NCBI GenBank assembly: GCA_016795105.1
Contig: JAEUIH010000055.1
Coordinates: 1 to 50,831 of the forward strand
Source: Planctomyces sp.
GTDB lineage: Bacteria > Planctomycetota > Planctomycetia > Planctomycetales > Planctomycetaceae
Reading direction: 5' to 3'
Length of the DNA stretch: 50,831 nucleotides
The position numbers and the translations under genes were made by a program. The notes under the pieces were generated by a model. The model was given only the letters and a program-made list of their open reading frames with translations. It did not search any database and was not told the origin of the DNA. Shown one piece after another: positions 34,788 through 44,261 of the stretch. How positions within the stretch are numbered: position 1 is the first letter of the stretch; each line of letters begins with the position of its first letter.

Positions 34788-34846
34788 GCGGACGGCAGAC
34801 GGAGTCTGCCTGCTACTGTAGCAGGCACTCTCCGAGTGCCGTCCGC
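34788..34846. repeat. REP-B inverted pair folding as a cloverleaf
   Basis: Outer stem GCGGACG (34788-34794) with CGTCCGC (34840-34846). Inside are three hairpins without gaps: GCAGAC-GGA-GTCTGC (34795-34809), CTGCT-ACTGT-AGCAG (34810-34824) and GCACTC-TCC-GAGTGC (34825-34839). Read another way it is two head-to-head REPs, each GTAGCAGGCA followed by a hairpin with a TCC loop. No gene overlaps it. It lies between the truncated toxin and the stop of the DUF1501 gene; a third GTAG unit at 34884 on the minus strand adjoins it. Confidence 0.85.
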
Positions 34847-34880
34847 AACACCGCAGCTGTCGGCTAGCCTATCGCGGCTG

Positions 34881-36320
34881 CTACGTGGCGTACGCCGGCG
34901 TGATCACTCGGCCTTCGCAGATGCGAAACGGCCGGTTGACCGGATCCCGATATTCAAGACCCGGATCAATCCCGAGCGAAGAAAATACCGTGGCCATGAC
35001 ATCCCACGGGCCCCAGGGTTCACTTCTTGGATATGCACCTCGACTGTCGGATTCTCCGACAACAGTTCCAGGTGCAATCCCGGCTCCGGCAAGAGCTATG
35101 GAGTACACCGAACTCCAGTGCTTTCTTCCCGGTGTCAATCCCGCGAAGCGAGGCTCCAGCGCCACCAGCGGTGCACGGCCGAATTCTCCCATGCAGACAA
35201 CCAGTGTGTCTTCAAGCATTCCCCGAGCATCGAGGTCTTCAATCAGCGCGGAATAGCCTTGATCAAATCTTGGCAACAAGTGATTCTTCAGACCGTCAAA
35301 GATGTCGTTGTGAGTATCCCACCCATAGAGGTCTGTGTTTTGCGGTTCGACATCCTGCCCTCGATTGCTGTGACTCCAGATCACTGTCACCAGAGGAACC
35401 CCGGCTTCCACAAGTCGCCGTGCCAACAAACAGGCTTGCCCCGATCGGTTCCGACCATAACGATCTCGCAACTGGTCAGGCTCTTCGGACAGATCAAATG
35501 CCCTCCGTGTATTGTCGCGCGAGAGCAGATCGAATGCCTGCGAGTAGAGTGCCTGCTTGTCCTGAACGAGTCCGGCGGGGATGTCTTTCGACATCATGCC
35601 TTCGACAGCCGTCAACAACGACTGTCTGGATCGCATCCGCACTTCCGGTACATCACTGTGAGGGATAAGCGTTGGTACTGCATTTGTCCCCTTCGTTACG
35701 TCACCCAGAACCAGCGGATCGCAGGACTTGCCCAGCATCCCGCCGTTCTGGCCCGGAGCAATCAAAAAAGGAACCTCTGCCGGTCCGTTCAAATGCACTG
35801 CTGTCTGAGCAAACTGAACGGCTGGACGAACTCGATGAAGTATCGATCCAAAACACGGCATGTCCTCGGGAGATGGAAGAGGATTGCCCGAACGTCTGCG
35901 GTGATATCGGCCGGTCATTGCCAGGTAAAGTGCGGATCCATGGTCCAAATCTTCGTGAGCCATGTTGCGAACGATACACAGTCGATCAGCGACTTTGGCG
36001 ATCTGCGGCATGTGTTCACAAAACCGCACTCCGGGCACGGATGTACCAATCGAACGAAATTCACCTCGAATTTCGCTGGGAGCTTCTGGTTTCGGGTCCC
36101 AGGTATCCAGCTGACTCTGCCCGCCGCTGGCAAACACAATAATCACAGACTTCGCTCGACCAAATCCAGGCATTTGCTGGGGCAAACTCACGTCCGCTGC
36201 ACGCGCCGGAATCAGTCCGGGAAAGGCCCATGAGATTCCCGCAAGCCCGCCGATCCGCAGCCACTCACGTCGCCCGGCATGTCTGTTTGATGCATCGTTC
36301 GAATACGAAAACCGCAGCAT
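34881..36320 (-). CDS. DUF1501 protein (exported, sulfatase-like)
   Basis: 479 residues. An N-terminal twin-arginine-type signal (GRREWLRIGGLAGISWAFPG) suggests Tat export. DUF1501 features are SVIIVFASGGQSQLDTWDPK, RNMAHEDLDHGSALYLAMTG, FGRNRSG-like mid region (RYGRNRSGQACLLARRLVE), WDTHNDIFDGLKNHLLP and VVCMGEFGRAP. The family has an alkaline-phosphatase/sulfatase-like fold and is highly amplified in planctomycetes; its substrates are mostly unknown. It has no PSD1 partner beside it, unlike the second copy at 44.3 kb. The TAG stop belongs to a GTAG tetranucleotide of a REP-like unit. Divergent from the Tat protein gene. Confidence 0.9.
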   Translation of the reverse strand: MLRFSYSNDASNRHAGRREWLRIGGLAGISWAFPGLIPARAADVSLPQQMPGFGRAKSVIIVFASGGQSQLDTWDPKPEAPSEIRGEFRSIGTSVPGVRFCEHMPQIAKVADRLCIVRNMAHEDLDHGSALYLAMTGRYHRRRSGNPLPSPEDMPCFGSILHRVRPAVQFAQTAVHLNGPAEVPFLIAPGQNGGMLGKSCDPLVLGDVTKGTNAVPTLIPHSDVPEVRMRSRQSLLTAVEGMMSKDIPAGLVQDKQALYSQAFDLLSRDNTRRAFDLSEEPDQLRDRYGRNRSGQACLLARRLVEAGVPLVTVIWSHSNRGQDVEPQNTDLYGWDTHNDIFDGLKNHLLPRFDQGYSALIEDLDARGMLEDTLVVCMGEFGRAPLVALEPRFAGLTPGRKHWSSVYSIALAGAGIAPGTVVGESDSRGAYPRSEPWGPWDVMATVFSSLGIDPGLEYRDPVNRPFRICEGRVITPAYAT

Positions 36321-36479
36321 TTGGCTTCAGGCCTTCCGGGACAAATTTCGCGTGCGGGCATATTCCACTGTCAGATCGGCAAAAACAAGTATACACTCTT
36401 CCAGTTGTCCGCCCTCCTGCAAAGTCGGCATTTCGGTTTATCTTCGCTGATGCTTATGATTGATCGAGGAGTTATCCAA

Positions 36480-38054
36480 ATGAACCGCACATCCAGTCGC
36501 CGCCGATTTCTTGCCGATGTTGCAACCGGAACTCTCCTGTCGACCCTCGGGCCGACCATGATGAGTGACCTTGGATTGATGTCTCGCTGCTTTGGCGATG
36601 ACCAGAAGTCCGCTGATGATACGGACAACTCGCTCACGTTCGGATCGCTGGAACCCCTTGTCTGCGAGATGCAGGAAACACCTGCGGATGCACTGCAGCC
36701 TCGACTCGTTGAGCACCTGCGTTCAGGAACCTCAATACAAACACTGGTCGCCGCTGGAGCTTTAGCGAATGCTCGCACCTTTGGTGGCGAAGACTATATC
36801 GGTTTCCATACGTTCATGGCGCTGGCACCCGCGCTGCATATGTCAGAACTGATGCCGAAAGACATGGCTGCTCTGCCCGCATTGAAGGTACTCTATCGCA
36901 ATGCAAACCGCATTCAGGATTTCGGAGGTCGTTCATCTGAAACTCTGCATGCCGTCCATGCTGCGAATGACGCCTCTGTAACTCAGGCTGATCTCTATCG
37001 GCTGATCAAAGAGAAGAACACAGAACTGTCCGAACAGACGCTCGCCTCCATCGTCTCAAAAGATTCACTCAGCGCTCTTGAAGCTCTGATTCCTTCTCTC
37101 ATGGACAGTCCCGAAGTTCATCGCACCGTTCTTCCGTATCGTGCCTGGGATATGCAGAGAATCGTGGGTACGGAACACGCCACGACTCTGCTGCGACAGT
37201 CACTGAGATACTGCCTGCGAGTGGAACCGCATCGTCGAGCAGAGTGGGATGTGAATGCGAAACTGATGTCCGAGTTGATGGACGAATTTAAACTGGCTTC
37301 GCTTCAGCCAGGCCAGCGCGAAATGGATGACGCCACATTTAACGCACTCTCCGAAGCACTCGCATCACTCAGTCCGAAGGATGCTGCACGCGCGGCTGCA
37401 ACCGCACTTTCAGAAGGATTCAATCCTCGCTCCGTGGGAGAAGCGATCTCCTCTGCTGCATGCCTCCTCGTTCTTCGCGATGGAGGCCGGCTGCCTCAGT
37501 GGGAAGATCGACTCAAACCAGCTGGTTGTGTACACGGAGACTCTGTGGGAGTGCATGCCAGTGATTCCGCGAATGCATGGAGAAATCTGGCGATGGTAAC
37601 TCGCGGCCAGGCATCCACGACGTGCCTGCTGATGGGTGCATGGCAGGTGGCTCGGGATCGCGATGGGTCGCCCGCTCCACTGCTGGCGCAGCCATTGCCT
37701 GCTCAGCATCATCTGAATCAGCTTTCCGGTGCCGACAGTGATCGCCTGCTGACATTGATGGATGAATATGTCCAGAACAATCTGCAGGGGCATGCAAGTG
37801 CCGTAGCTTACCGCTATGCTGAACTCGGACTTCCAGCAACACCTCTGTTTTCCCGACTGCTGAAGTACGCTGTCAGTGAAGACGGGGCGCTGCATGCTGA
37901 GAAGTACTTCCACACAGTGTGGGATGACTTCCACTCCTCGCGACCAACGACTCGTGCTCGATACCTTGCAGCACTTGCTCGTGTCACCGCCAGCGAATAC
38001 GGAACCCCGGCCGCCGGTCAGGAACAGGCCCGAGAACTCCTTCGATCAACATAA
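36480..38054 (+). CDS. Tat-exported protein of unknown function, His-rich motifs
   Basis: 524 residues from the ATG at 36480 (GAGGAG, 8-nt spacing); the frame reaches back to 36321 without a better start. SRRRFLADVATGTLLSTLG is a good twin-arginine signal. The mature part is almost all helical. Conserved-looking His clusters are GFHTFMALAPALHMS, LHAVHAAND, VHGDSVGVHASDSANAWRN and KYFHTVWDDFH, which could bind a metal. I do not recognise a characterised family. Tat export would fit a cofactor loaded in the cytoplasm (inference). The TAA stop shares two bases with the repeat at 38053. Confidence 0.75.
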   Translation: MNRTSSRRRFLADVATGTLLSTLGPTMMSDLGLMSRCFGDDQKSADDTDNSLTFGSLEPLVCEMQETPADALQPRLVEHLRSGTSIQTLVAAGALANARTFGGEDYIGFHTFMALAPALHMSELMPKDMAALPALKVLYRNANRIQDFGGRSSETLHAVHAANDASVTQADLYRLIKEKNTELSEQTLASIVSKDSLSALEALIPSLMDSPEVHRTVLPYRAWDMQRIVGTEHATTLLRQSLRYCLRVEPHRRAEWDVNAKLMSELMDEFKLASLQPGQREMDDATFNALSEALASLSPKDAARAAATALSEGFNPRSVGEAISSAACLLVLRDGGRLPQWEDRLKPAGCVHGDSVGVHASDSANAWRNLAMVTRGQASTTCLLMGAWQVARDRDGSPAPLLAQPLPAQHHLNQLSGADSDRLLTLMDEYVQNNLQGHASAVAYRYAELGLPATPLFSRLLKYAVSEDGALHAEKYFHTVWDDFHSSRPTTRARYLAALARVTASEYGTPAAGQEQARELLRST

Positions 38055-38263
38055 AGTCCTCATCACGCTCCGCCGTGATGACGAACGCTGACGGTGCTGG
38101 ACGGGCAGGAATGCCCATCCTACATAATCACGCTCCGTCGTGATGACGAACCCTGCCGAATGTACTCATTACGCAGTGGGTCAAATCGCTGGCTGCGGCT
38201 CAACATCACGACGGAGCGTGATGAGTACTTTGTTGCTTCACGACACAGCGTGATGAGGACTTT
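38053..38263. repeat. Composite of AAAGTCCTCATCACG palindromes with an inserted REP-A
   Basis: Begins AAAGTCCTCATCACGCTCC immediately at the stop of the preceding gene, then a REP-A unit GGGCAGGAATGCCC...CTAC (about 38101-38124), a second CACGCTCCGTCGTGATG hairpin, and inverted ends CACGACGGAGCGTGATGAGT and CACGACACAGCGTGATGAGG. It shows nesting of two repeat families. With the DNA up to 38383 it makes a 329-nt gene-free gap; nothing else is recognised there apart from the ribosome-binding region of the next gene. Confidence 0.8.
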
Positions 38264-38383
38264 GGGGGGACGGCTCGTGGAATGTGCATGGAAGTATTGT
38301 GCAGGGCGGAGTGGCCTGTATCATGCGGATCTATGTCCTGCGGGCCGGTCCTTTATCGCAGATTGACAGCGTCGGAGCAGTCT

Positions 38384-39529
38384 ATGAAGTTGCAGTTGTT
38401 GAACCGAATCAGTTTCCCGCAGTCCTCTCGAATCCGAGTGGCGTTGTTGAGTGCTGTTCTGGCCGGACTGGGCTGTGAACAGCTGGGAATCAAGCCTGAA
38501 GGGGATGGTTCTGCACCGGCCGACGCGACGGCAGAAGCCGGTTCGGATCCGAATGCAACAGACGCCGCCGCAAACGCCCCGGTCTTTACTCCGGAGCAGG
38601 CAAAGCCGATGAGTGAGGACCCGGGAGTCGCCGGATCGGCCGCGAACGCGGCAGCGGTTACCCCGGAACAGTTCCTGGCGAACTTCCGAGCAAAGGCGAC
38701 TCGCGAAATCAACGACGCTGACCTGGCAACGCTCAGCGGCATGACCGAACTTCATCCACAGATTACCGAGCTTAGCCTCAAGGGATCCCCCATCAGCCGG
38801 AATGGACTGGCAACCCTTGCTTCATTTCCTGCACTGCGAACAGTGGATCTCACGGGAAGCACGATCCAGGGTGATGACTGGACGGCTCTGGCAACAGCAA
38901 CTCAGATTGAATCACTCAACCTCGAATCCGCCGGTATCAGCGATGCATCGCTGGCCGCAGTTGCTCCGCTGGTCAACCTGAAGTACCTCAACCTGAATCG
39001 GACTCAGATTTCCGACCAGGCGTTTATCCACTTCATGAAGCTTTCGAACCTGGAAGAGATCCACATCGAGAATACTCGACTGACCGGCGCCGGGTTTGAA
39101 GCATTCGGCAGGCAGGGAGCGAAATCACCGCTGAAAAAGATTTATGCGGGAAACACAAAGTTTGGTCAGTTTGGATTCGTGCACATCAAAGGAATAGACT
39201 CCCTTGAAGTTCTGGGAGCTGCGAACTCCGACGTGACCGACAGTTGCCTTGTGGCACTGAAAGGAATGGACAAGCTTCGTTCACTCCATCTCGGCTCGAA
39301 CCAGATTTCTGATCAGGGTCTGACGGTGCTTGCCGGTCTGAAGAAGCTGGAAGAACTGGATATCTCGGGAAGCCGGAATGTCTCCAATGCTTCACTCAAC
39401 CGCATACGTAAGCATGAAGGTCTGACGATGATTGATGTGGACGATACCTCATGCAATCAACAGGGTGTCGAAGAAATGAAGAAGCTGCATCCGAATTGTC
39501 GCATCTTCTTCGGAGGCGCGACCTACTGA
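38384..39529 (+). CDS. Leucine-rich-repeat lipoprotein
   Basis: 381 residues from ATG at 38384 (GGAG 6 nt upstream). The lipobox LAGLGC is in the N-terminus. A low-complexity Ala/Asp/Pro linker (about 30-100) precedes LRR units of about 24 residues: [76 protein letters not shown]. These are the planctomycete bacterial LRR type, for protein binding at the envelope. The partner is unknown. The old yellow enzyme gene starts 54 nt downstream. Confidence 0.88.
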   Translation: MKLQLLNRISFPQSSRIRVALLSAVLAGLGCEQLGIKPEGDGSAPADATAEAGSDPNATDAAANAPVFTPEQAKPMSEDPGVAGSAANAAAVTPEQFLANFRAKATREINDADLATLSGMTELHPQITELSLKGSPISRNGLATLASFPALRTVDLTGSTIQGDDWTALATATQIESLNLESAGISDASLAAVAPLVNLKYLNLNRTQISDQAFIHFMKLSNLEEIHIENTRLTGAGFEAFGRQGAKSPLKKIYAGNTKFGQFGFVHIKGIDSLEVLGAANSDVTDSCLVALKGMDKLRSLHLGSNQISDQGLTVLAGLKKLEELDISGSRNVSNASLNRIRKHEGLTMIDVDDTSCNQQGVEEMKKLHPNCRIFFGGATY

Positions 39530-39582
39530 ACGCGGGTGAGTCGAACGTTGTTACTTCTCTGAGCCGAAAGCCGCCATCACCG

Positions 39583-41019
39583 ATGTCGTATCCACGTGTA
39601 GCAACGTTTAAAACGGCCGAAGAATTTCTGGAACGACTCGCAGAACTGGAAATCGATCTGCCGCTCGACCCGGTACTGCCGGAAGGTTCTGCGAATGCAC
39701 TCGCAGCTCCGCTGACTTCAACCGCCGGAAAAATTGGCAATCGCTTTTGTATATTGCCGATGGAAGGATGGGACGGAACCACCGACGGCCAACCCACTGA
39801 TCTGACTCGACGCCGCTGGGAGAATTTCGGCCGCAGCGGAGCGAAGCTGATCTGGGGAGGGGAAGCCGTTGCCGTTCGGCATGATGGTCGTGCGAACCCC
39901 AACCAGCTGCTGATCAACGATGCAAATCTCTCGTCGCTGGAAGAGCTTCGTACTCTGCTGGAACGCCGTCATCGGGAAGAATTTGGCAACACGGATGATC
40001 TGCTGATCGGCCTGCAGCTGACACACTCAGGCCGTTATTCCAAACCGAATTCCAAAACACGGATGGAGCCTCGCACGGGTTATCGTCATCCGATACTCGA
40101 CCGTCGACTCGGAATTGAAGATGACTCCCGAATGCTCACGGACAGCGATCTGGATCAGCTGATTGAAGATTTTGTAATCGCCGCAAAGCTTACGGAGAAA
40201 GCCGGATTTCGCTGGATCGATATCAAGCACTGTCACGGTTACCTCGGCCACGAGCTGTTGTCCGGATTTGATCGACCCGGAAAATACGGCGGAAGTTTCG
40301 AGAATCGGACTCGCTTCCTGCGGAATATTGTTGCAGGGGTAAAGGCAGAGTGTTCCTCACTAAAGATGGGGGTCCGCGTCAGCGTCTTTGACTTTGTGCC
40401 ATTCCAGCCGGGCCCCGAAGCTGATCGTACAGGACGACCAGCTCAGACGGGCGAATATATGTACGCGTTTGGCGGTGATCGCACGGGTCAGGGTATTGAT
40501 CTTGCTGAACCCGTACAGTTTCTGGAACTCCTGCGTGAGCTGGGTATTGACCTGGTCTGCACGACCTGTGGCAGCCCTTATTATAACCCTCATATTCAGC
40601 GTCCGGCTCTCTTTCCTCCGTCCGATGGATACCAGCCGCCGGAAGACCCGCTCGTTGGTGTGCATCGGCAGATTTCCGTCACTGCACTAATCAAGCAACA
40701 GTGTCCGGAAGCCATCATCGTCGGATCCGGTTATTCATATCTCCAGGAGTGGCTTCCCAACGTGGGTCATGCGGTCGTGCGACTTGGGATGGTGGATAGT
40801 GTCGGCCTCGGCAGGATGGTGTTGTCATATCCAGAACTGCCGGCCGATGTCCTTCGAGGCCAGGTCATTCAGCGTAAGAAGATTTGCCGCACATTCAGCG
40901 ACTGTACAACGGCTCCGCGAAACGGAATTGTCTCCGGGTGTTTTCCTTTGGATCCGTTCTACAAATCGATGCCTGAACGTGAACTATTGGTTCAAGCAAA
41001 ACACCCCACCCAAATGTAG
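39583..41019 (+). CDS. Old yellow enzyme-type NADH:flavin oxidoreductase
   Basis: 478 residues from the ATG at 39583, just after the LRR stop; an in-frame upstream extension would overlap the LRR gene. FMN-binding TIM barrel of the OYE family: [11 protein letters not shown] early, [32 protein letters not shown] with the HCHGYL substrate/flavin motif, and [13 protein letters not shown] near the end. It lacks the C-terminal FAD/NAD domain of dienoyl-CoA reductases, so it is a single-domain OYE, slightly longer than usual. Substrate unknown (enone or dienoyl type). The last residues and TAG stop come from a REP-A unit (GTAG at 41016-41019). Confidence 0.88.
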   Translation: MSYPRVATFKTAEEFLERLAELEIDLPLDPVLPEGSANALAAPLTSTAGKIGNRFCILPMEGWDGTTDGQPTDLTRRRWENFGRSGAKLIWGGEAVAVRHDGRANPNQLLINDANLSSLEELRTLLERRHREEFGNTDDLLIGLQLTHSGRYSKPNSKTRMEPRTGYRHPILDRRLGIEDDSRMLTDSDLDQLIEDFVIAAKLTEKAGFRWIDIKHCHGYLGHELLSGFDRPGKYGGSFENRTRFLRNIVAGVKAECSSLKMGVRVSVFDFVPFQPGPEADRTGRPAQTGEYMYAFGGDRTGQGIDLAEPVQFLELLRELGIDLVCTTCGSPYYNPHIQRPALFPPSDGYQPPEDPLVGVHRQISVTALIKQQCPEAIIVGSGYSYLQEWLPNVGHAVVRLGMVDSVGLGRMVLSYPELPADVLRGQVIQRKKICRTFSDCTTAPRNGIVSGCFPLDPFYKSMPERELLVQAKHPTQM

Positions 41020-41113
41020 CTTGGGCATTCCTGCCCGAGCCGACCCTGCGCCGAACCAGTACCCGAACCAGTACCCGAACCAGTAACGGGACGGGCAGGA
41101 ATGCCCATCCTAC
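41016..41113. repeat. REP-A inverted pair around a 12-bp tandem repeat
   Basis: GTAGCTTGGGCATTCCTGCC begins at the stop codon of the preceding gene. The mirror unit GGGCAGGAATGCCCATCCTAC ends at 41113 (written here as two parts: GGGCAGGAATGCCC and ATCCTAC). Between them GAACCAGTACCC is repeated three times (about 41053-41087). It is a classic BIME-like arrangement, with possible terminator function between two + strand genes. Confidence 0.85.
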
Positions 41114-41174
41114 ATTTGCGACAGGAGGAGAGGAGCCGTACAGTATGTTGAATTCTTAGAGTGAGGTGCGACGT

Positions 41175-44100
41175 ATGAGCAACGACAGCCGACTTCTGTT
41201 TGTTTCGTGGTTGCAGACCCTGACATTGGTGCTTCTCGTGCTGGTTGTTGGTACGCCTGCATTGCAGGCCGATGCAATTGATTTTGAAACACAGATTCGA
41301 CCGTTGCTCACGAAACAGTGCGCCGCATGTCATGGTGCAAAGCAGCAGAAATCAGGCCTGCGAATTGATGCACGAAGTTTCTTCTTCAAGGGAGGAGATG
41401 CCGGTCAGATCGTTGATCCTGGAAACCCGGACGCCAGCGAATTGATCCGGCGAGTCCGTTCGACGAATTCCGATGAGCGAATGCCTCCGGAAGGAAGTCC
41501 GATCGCATCTGAAGAGATTGCTCTGCTGGAACAATGGATCCGTGAAGGAGCAAACTGGCCGGAAACAGAAGCCGATCGCCTCGCGACCATCGACCCGCGC
41601 CGATCACACTGGTCATGGCAGCCACTCAAAGTTCAGTTACCACCGAAGCACTCGGGCGAAGACGGACGAGTGACTGACACGAAGCAGGTGATTGATCAGT
41701 GGATACTGGACAAGCTTCGCGCTCAGGGACTCAGACTTTCCGACAAAGCAGATCGTCGGACTCTGATTCGTCGACTCTCGTTCAATCTGCATGGACTCCC
41801 GCCCACACCGAAAGACGTACGAGCCTTTGAGAACGATACATCCCCGGATGCGTGGGAGAAACTCGTCGACCGTTTTCTGGAATCCCCACATTATGGTGAG
41901 CGGCAGGCCAGACACTGGCTGGATATTGCACACTATGCGGATACTCATGGATTCGAACGCGATCAGCGGCGAGACAACGCATGGCGATATCGGGACTGGG
42001 TCATTCGATCATTCAACGCAGACTACGCCTATGATCAGTTTCTGCAGGATCAGATCGCTGGTGATGTCCTGCGTCCGGCAGACTCAGCGGCTGTGATCGC
42101 CACGGGATTCCTCGCAGCGGGCCCGTGGGATTTTGTCGGTCAGGCGGAAACCCCCAGTCCGGTCCTCAAACGTCTGGCTCGTGCGGATGATCTGGATGAC
42201 ATGGTGACTCAGGTGATGACGGCCACCTGTGCAGTCACGATCAACTGTGCTCGATGTCATGACCATAAGCTGGATCCCATCAGCCAGGAAGAATACTACT
42301 CTATGTGGGCCGTGTTCGCCGGAGTTCGTCGCGGTGAACGACTGGTGTCGGCCGATGAGGAAAAAGCTCTGGACCAACGTCGTGCATCACTGACAGAACA
42401 ACTGAACCGATCCGTGGCCGCACTTGCAGCACTTCGAGGAGACGGGGTGAGCCTCGCAGACATTGTCTGTGGGGGAGATGGCTTCCGGACAGGCAACCGA
42501 AATCGGGGAATTGATCCGGTCACAGGTCAGTCATTCGAGGAGAAGCGGGGATTTCTCGAAGGGGCAGCTGCAAATCGTTTTGTGCGATCGAATGTTCGAT
42601 TTATCGATGGGGTCTTCATACCGAATGGGCAGTCGGGACCAGTCACGGTGACATCCTCCGGGCTCACGATTGAGGGGTTGCCAACCACATCCGGGAAAGC
42701 ATGGGACGCTGTTCGAAGCGGACCGGTGAACTCGCATTTTTCGACATCACTGGCGGGAGTTGACTATGCGACCGAGCCACACGAACTACTTTCACTGCAT
42801 GCGAATGCGGGAATCACGTTCAACATCAGGGCGATCTGCGAACACCATCAGCTAAAGAACGTACATCTGTCCGGACTGGCTGGCTACTTTGGCCAGACAC
42901 CAAAGCACGCTGCCGATATCCATATCGCGGTTGACGGAAAGATTGTGTTTCAGAAGCAGAAGATCGGTCGCGATGACGGGCTGATTGATCTTCACATCGC
43001 AATTCCCGCCGAAGCCGAATTCCTGACTCTGATCGCAACAGATGGCGGGAATGATATTGGCCATGACCAGATCTGCTTCGCTGACCTGTTTGTTGTGTCT
43101 TCCAAAGGCGATGGGCCTGAAAGCGATGACTCTGACGACGAGAAATCAAACTCTCAGCAGGCGGAAATCGAGCAACTCACGCGGTCGATCGAAACACTCA
43201 GACGGGAGCTCGAACAGCTTCCTGCTCCCGCAAGAGTCTACGCGGTCGTGACGGAAGCCCCACCGGAAATCAAAGTGCAGCTGCGGGGAAATCCGGAGCA
43301 GCCTGGAGAGACCGTTAGCCCTGGCGTGATCAGTTGTGTCGCAGGTCTGCCAGCACCTTTGGGGACGAATGAGATGACGGAATCGGAGCGGCGAACAGCA
43401 TTCGCTCGCTGGATTATTCATCCGGACAATCCTTTGCCCCGCAGAGTCATCGTCAATCGCATTTGGCAGCAGCACTTTGGAACGGGCATCGTGGACACAC
43501 CCAGTGACTTTGGACTGGGCGGAAGCTTGCCCACGCACCCGGAACTGCTGGACTGGCTGGCCGATCAGTTGTCTTCGAACGGCTGGTCGCTGAAGCACAT
43601 TCATCGGCTGATCTGTCTGAGTGAAACGTGGCAGCAGACATCCGTGATTTCATCAGACGAGACTTCTCGGACTGGCGTTAATGTCTCCGGTTCGAAGGCC
43701 TCAGACGTAGACGCCTCCAATCGTCTGCTTTGGCGACAGAACCCGAAGAGACTGGATGCGGAGTCGCTGCGGGATAGTCTGCTTGCGGTGAGTGGATGCC
43801 TGAACCGCGAAATGTATGGGCCGGGTTACAGAGACTTCGAATATAAAGAAGAGTACGCTCCGGTGTATACGTACATTACGGCAGACACGCCGGAGTTGTG
43901 GAAACGAAGCATCTATCGATTCGTTGTAAGGACCACCCCCGATCAGTTTCTGACGACGCTCGACTGTCCCAACCCGGCGAATCTGACACCAACTCGAAGT
44001 GTTACCACGACTGCTCTGCAGTCACTGGCAATGCTGAATAATGACTTTGTGATTCGCCAGGCAGGTCATTTTGCACAGCGACTGCGAAGTGAATGTGGCG

Positions 44101-44261
44101 ACGATCGTGCGAAGCAGGTTTTCCGAGCATTTGAGCTGGCATTTGGACGGAAACCGGATGTTGACGAAGCTCGGGCATCGGACGAGCTGATAATATCGGA
44201 TGGGCTTCAGGAGTTTTGTCGACAGATTCTGAATACAAGTGAGTTCATCTATGTGGACTAA
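41175..44261 (+). CDS. PSD1 protein: cytochrome c, DUF1549 and DUF1553
   Basis: 1028 residues from ATG at 41175 (GAGG 8 nt upstream). Signal peptide about 1-32. Planctomycete cytochrome c domain with CAACH at 49-53 (IRPLLTKQCAACHGAKQQKS). DUF1549 follows (about 155-360; WILDKLRAQGLRLSDKADRR, ARHWLDIAHYADTHG) with a second haem-like CARCH (near 360). A central beta-rich and coiled insert (about 430-690) separates it from DUF1553 (about 720-1025; RVIVNRIWQQHFGTGIV, LLDWLADQLSSNGWSLKHIH). Typically paired with DUF1501, as here with 11 nt overlap. Believed to act in periplasmic breakdown of sulfated polysaccharides or similar (family association). Confidence 0.93.
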   Translation: MSNDSRLLFVSWLQTLTLVLLVLVVGTPALQADAIDFETQIRPLLTKQCAACHGAKQQKSGLRIDARSFFFKGGDAGQIVDPGNPDASELIRRVRSTNSDERMPPEGSPIASEEIALLEQWIREGANWPETEADRLATIDPRRSHWSWQPLKVQLPPKHSGEDGRVTDTKQVIDQWILDKLRAQGLRLSDKADRRTLIRRLSFNLHGLPPTPKDVRAFENDTSPDAWEKLVDRFLESPHYGERQARHWLDIAHYADTHGFERDQRRDNAWRYRDWVIRSFNADYAYDQFLQDQIAGDVLRPADSAAVIATGFLAAGPWDFVGQAETPSPVLKRLARADDLDDMVTQVMTATCAVTINCARCHDHKLDPISQEEYYSMWAVFAGVRRGERLVSADEEKALDQRRASLTEQLNRSVAALAALRGDGVSLADIVCGGDGFRTGNRNRGIDPVTGQSFEEKRGFLEGAAANRFVRSNVRFIDGVFIPNGQSGPVTVTSSGLTIEGLPTTSGKAWDAVRSGPVNSHFSTSLAGVDYATEPHELLSLHANAGITFNIRAICEHHQLKNVHLSGLAGYFGQTPKHAADIHIAVDGKIVFQKQKIGRDDGLIDLHIAIPAEAEFLTLIATDGGNDIGHDQICFADLFVVSSKGDGPESDDSDDEKSNSQQAEIEQLTRSIETLRRELEQLPAPARVYAVVTEAPPEIKVQLRGNPEQPGETVSPGVISCVAGLPAPLGTNEMTESERRTAFARWIIHPDNPLPRRVIVNRIWQQHFGTGIVDTPSDFGLGGSLPTHPELLDWLADQLSSNGWSLKHIHRLICLSETWQQTSVISSDETSRTGVNVSGSKASDVDASNRLLWRQNPKRLDAESLRDSLLAVSGCLNREMYGPGYRDFEYKEEYAPVYTYITADTPELWKRSIYRFVVRTTPDQFLTTLDCPNPANLTPTRSVTTTALQSLAMLNNDFVIRQAGHFAQRLRSECGDDRAKQVFRAFELAFGRKPDVDEARASDELIISDGLQEFCRQILNTSEFIYVD

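Noticed and set aside
34788-34846. Cloverleaf as a tRNA gene or integron attC site
   Set aside because: It lacks tRNA invariant bases and a CCA-type acceptor, and lacks the attC core GTTRRRY and its inverse; the GTAG units point to REPs.
34836-36233. 465-codon + strand ORF opposite DUF1501
   Set aside because: Antisense shadow; the minus-strand frame has all DUF1501 motifs.
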